Under the pieces are notes generated by a model, which saw nothing but the letters and a program-made list of their open reading frames with translations, was not told the origin of the DNA and ran no database searches. A program made the position numbers and the translations under genes. A stretch of DNA of 55,505 nucleotides from SLQH01 sp964612995 (GTDB lineage: Bacteria > Planctomycetota > UBA11346). Each line of letters begins with the position of its first letter. Positions within the stretch are counted from its first letter, which is position 1. The stretch lies in assembly GCA_964612995.1 (NCBI GenBank), contig CAZTGE010000007.1, forward strand, positions 1 to 55,505. Direction: 5' to 3'. Positions 55,421 to 55,505 of the stretch are shown here, in pieces.

Positions 55421-55505
55421 CAAAGAGGGCGTCGCCCCTCGCGCCTGCGGCGCGTACCCCCACGCGCCTCGGTCGTCACTCGCCAGCTGCGCTGGCGTTT
55501 TCGGC
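55421..55505 (+). repeat. Dispersed GC-hairpin repeat, cut by the window end
   Basis: CAAAGAGGGCGTCGCCCCTC opens a copy that continues through CGCGCCTGCGGCGCGTACC and the CTCGCCAGCTGCGCTGG palindrome into GTTTTCGGC, matching modules of the copies at 1899 and 2531. The remainder lies outside the window. Confidence 0.7.

Overview
The window reads as a chromosomal segment of a GC-rich, diderm bacterium. A planctomycete or a close PVC-group relative is the best guess: there is a YidC with a large periplasmic domain, pseudopilins with a GFTLLE leader, a sulfatase divergent from an AraC regulator, a transmembrane Ser/Thr kinase, a LarA-type racemase, and several secreted protein families I cannot place. 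No rRNA, phage, plasmid or CRISPR sequence is visible, so this placement is inference. Most genes carry a GGAGG-type ribosome binding site, and I used these to choose starts inside long open frames.

Layout. 0-3 kb: a GxxExxY gene broken by a mobile-element end, then rmuC, a small coiled-coil gene and tRNA-Ser(GGA). 3-9.6 kb (mostly minus strand): a lipoprotein built of about twenty 18-residue repeats, a repeat-rich intergenic region, a secreted helical/propeller protein, dnaB and shikimate kinase. 9.7-14.9 kb (plus): membrane Ser/Thr kinase, MFS exporter, radical SAM protein. 15-18.7 kb (minus): an operon of an M24-fold protein lacking metal ligands, two paralogous secreted proteins and a VOC protein, divergent from a larA-like gene. 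20-26.3 kb: glnD, aroA-rsmD, murJ. 26.4-28.1 kb: a translationally coupled pseudopilin pair. 28.4-34.4 kb: Rho-N-like small protein, sulfatase/AraC, secreted protein, AlkD-like protein, rsuA-type pseudouridine synthase. 34.6-40.3 kb: hybrid histidine kinase, then a 2-hydroxyacid dehydrogenase pair. 40.3-45.8 kb: grpE, dnaJ, hisF-hisH, xth. 45.8-55.5 kb: mnmE-yidC, DUF1844, two paralogous secreted proteins, cysS, GDSL hydrolase and a GNAT.

The most notable content is intergenic. Four copies of a 162-163 bp element share CAGGGCGACTC-type terminal inverted repeats. Each copy is flanked by a 10-bp direct repeat specific to that site (10/10, 10/10, 9/10 and 8/10 matches). This shows directly that they transposed as non-autonomous MITE-like elements. 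A second, 225-bp element at 37.9-38.1 kb has 13-bp GTAA-starting inverted repeats and a perfect 8-bp target duplication, the signature of IS66-type transposition. An end of the same kind interrupts the GxxExxY gene at the left edge of the window. A third repeat family, a string of short GC hairpins, mostly follows gene stops in the sense orientation.

Housekeeping genes (dnaB, aroK, aroA, rsmD, murJ, glnD, dnaJ, grpE, hisFH, mnmE, yidC, cysS) mark this as core chromosome. The candidates for new biology are the MITE family, the 18-residue-repeat lipoprotein, the metal-free M24 operon and the taxon-restricted secreted paralogue pairs.
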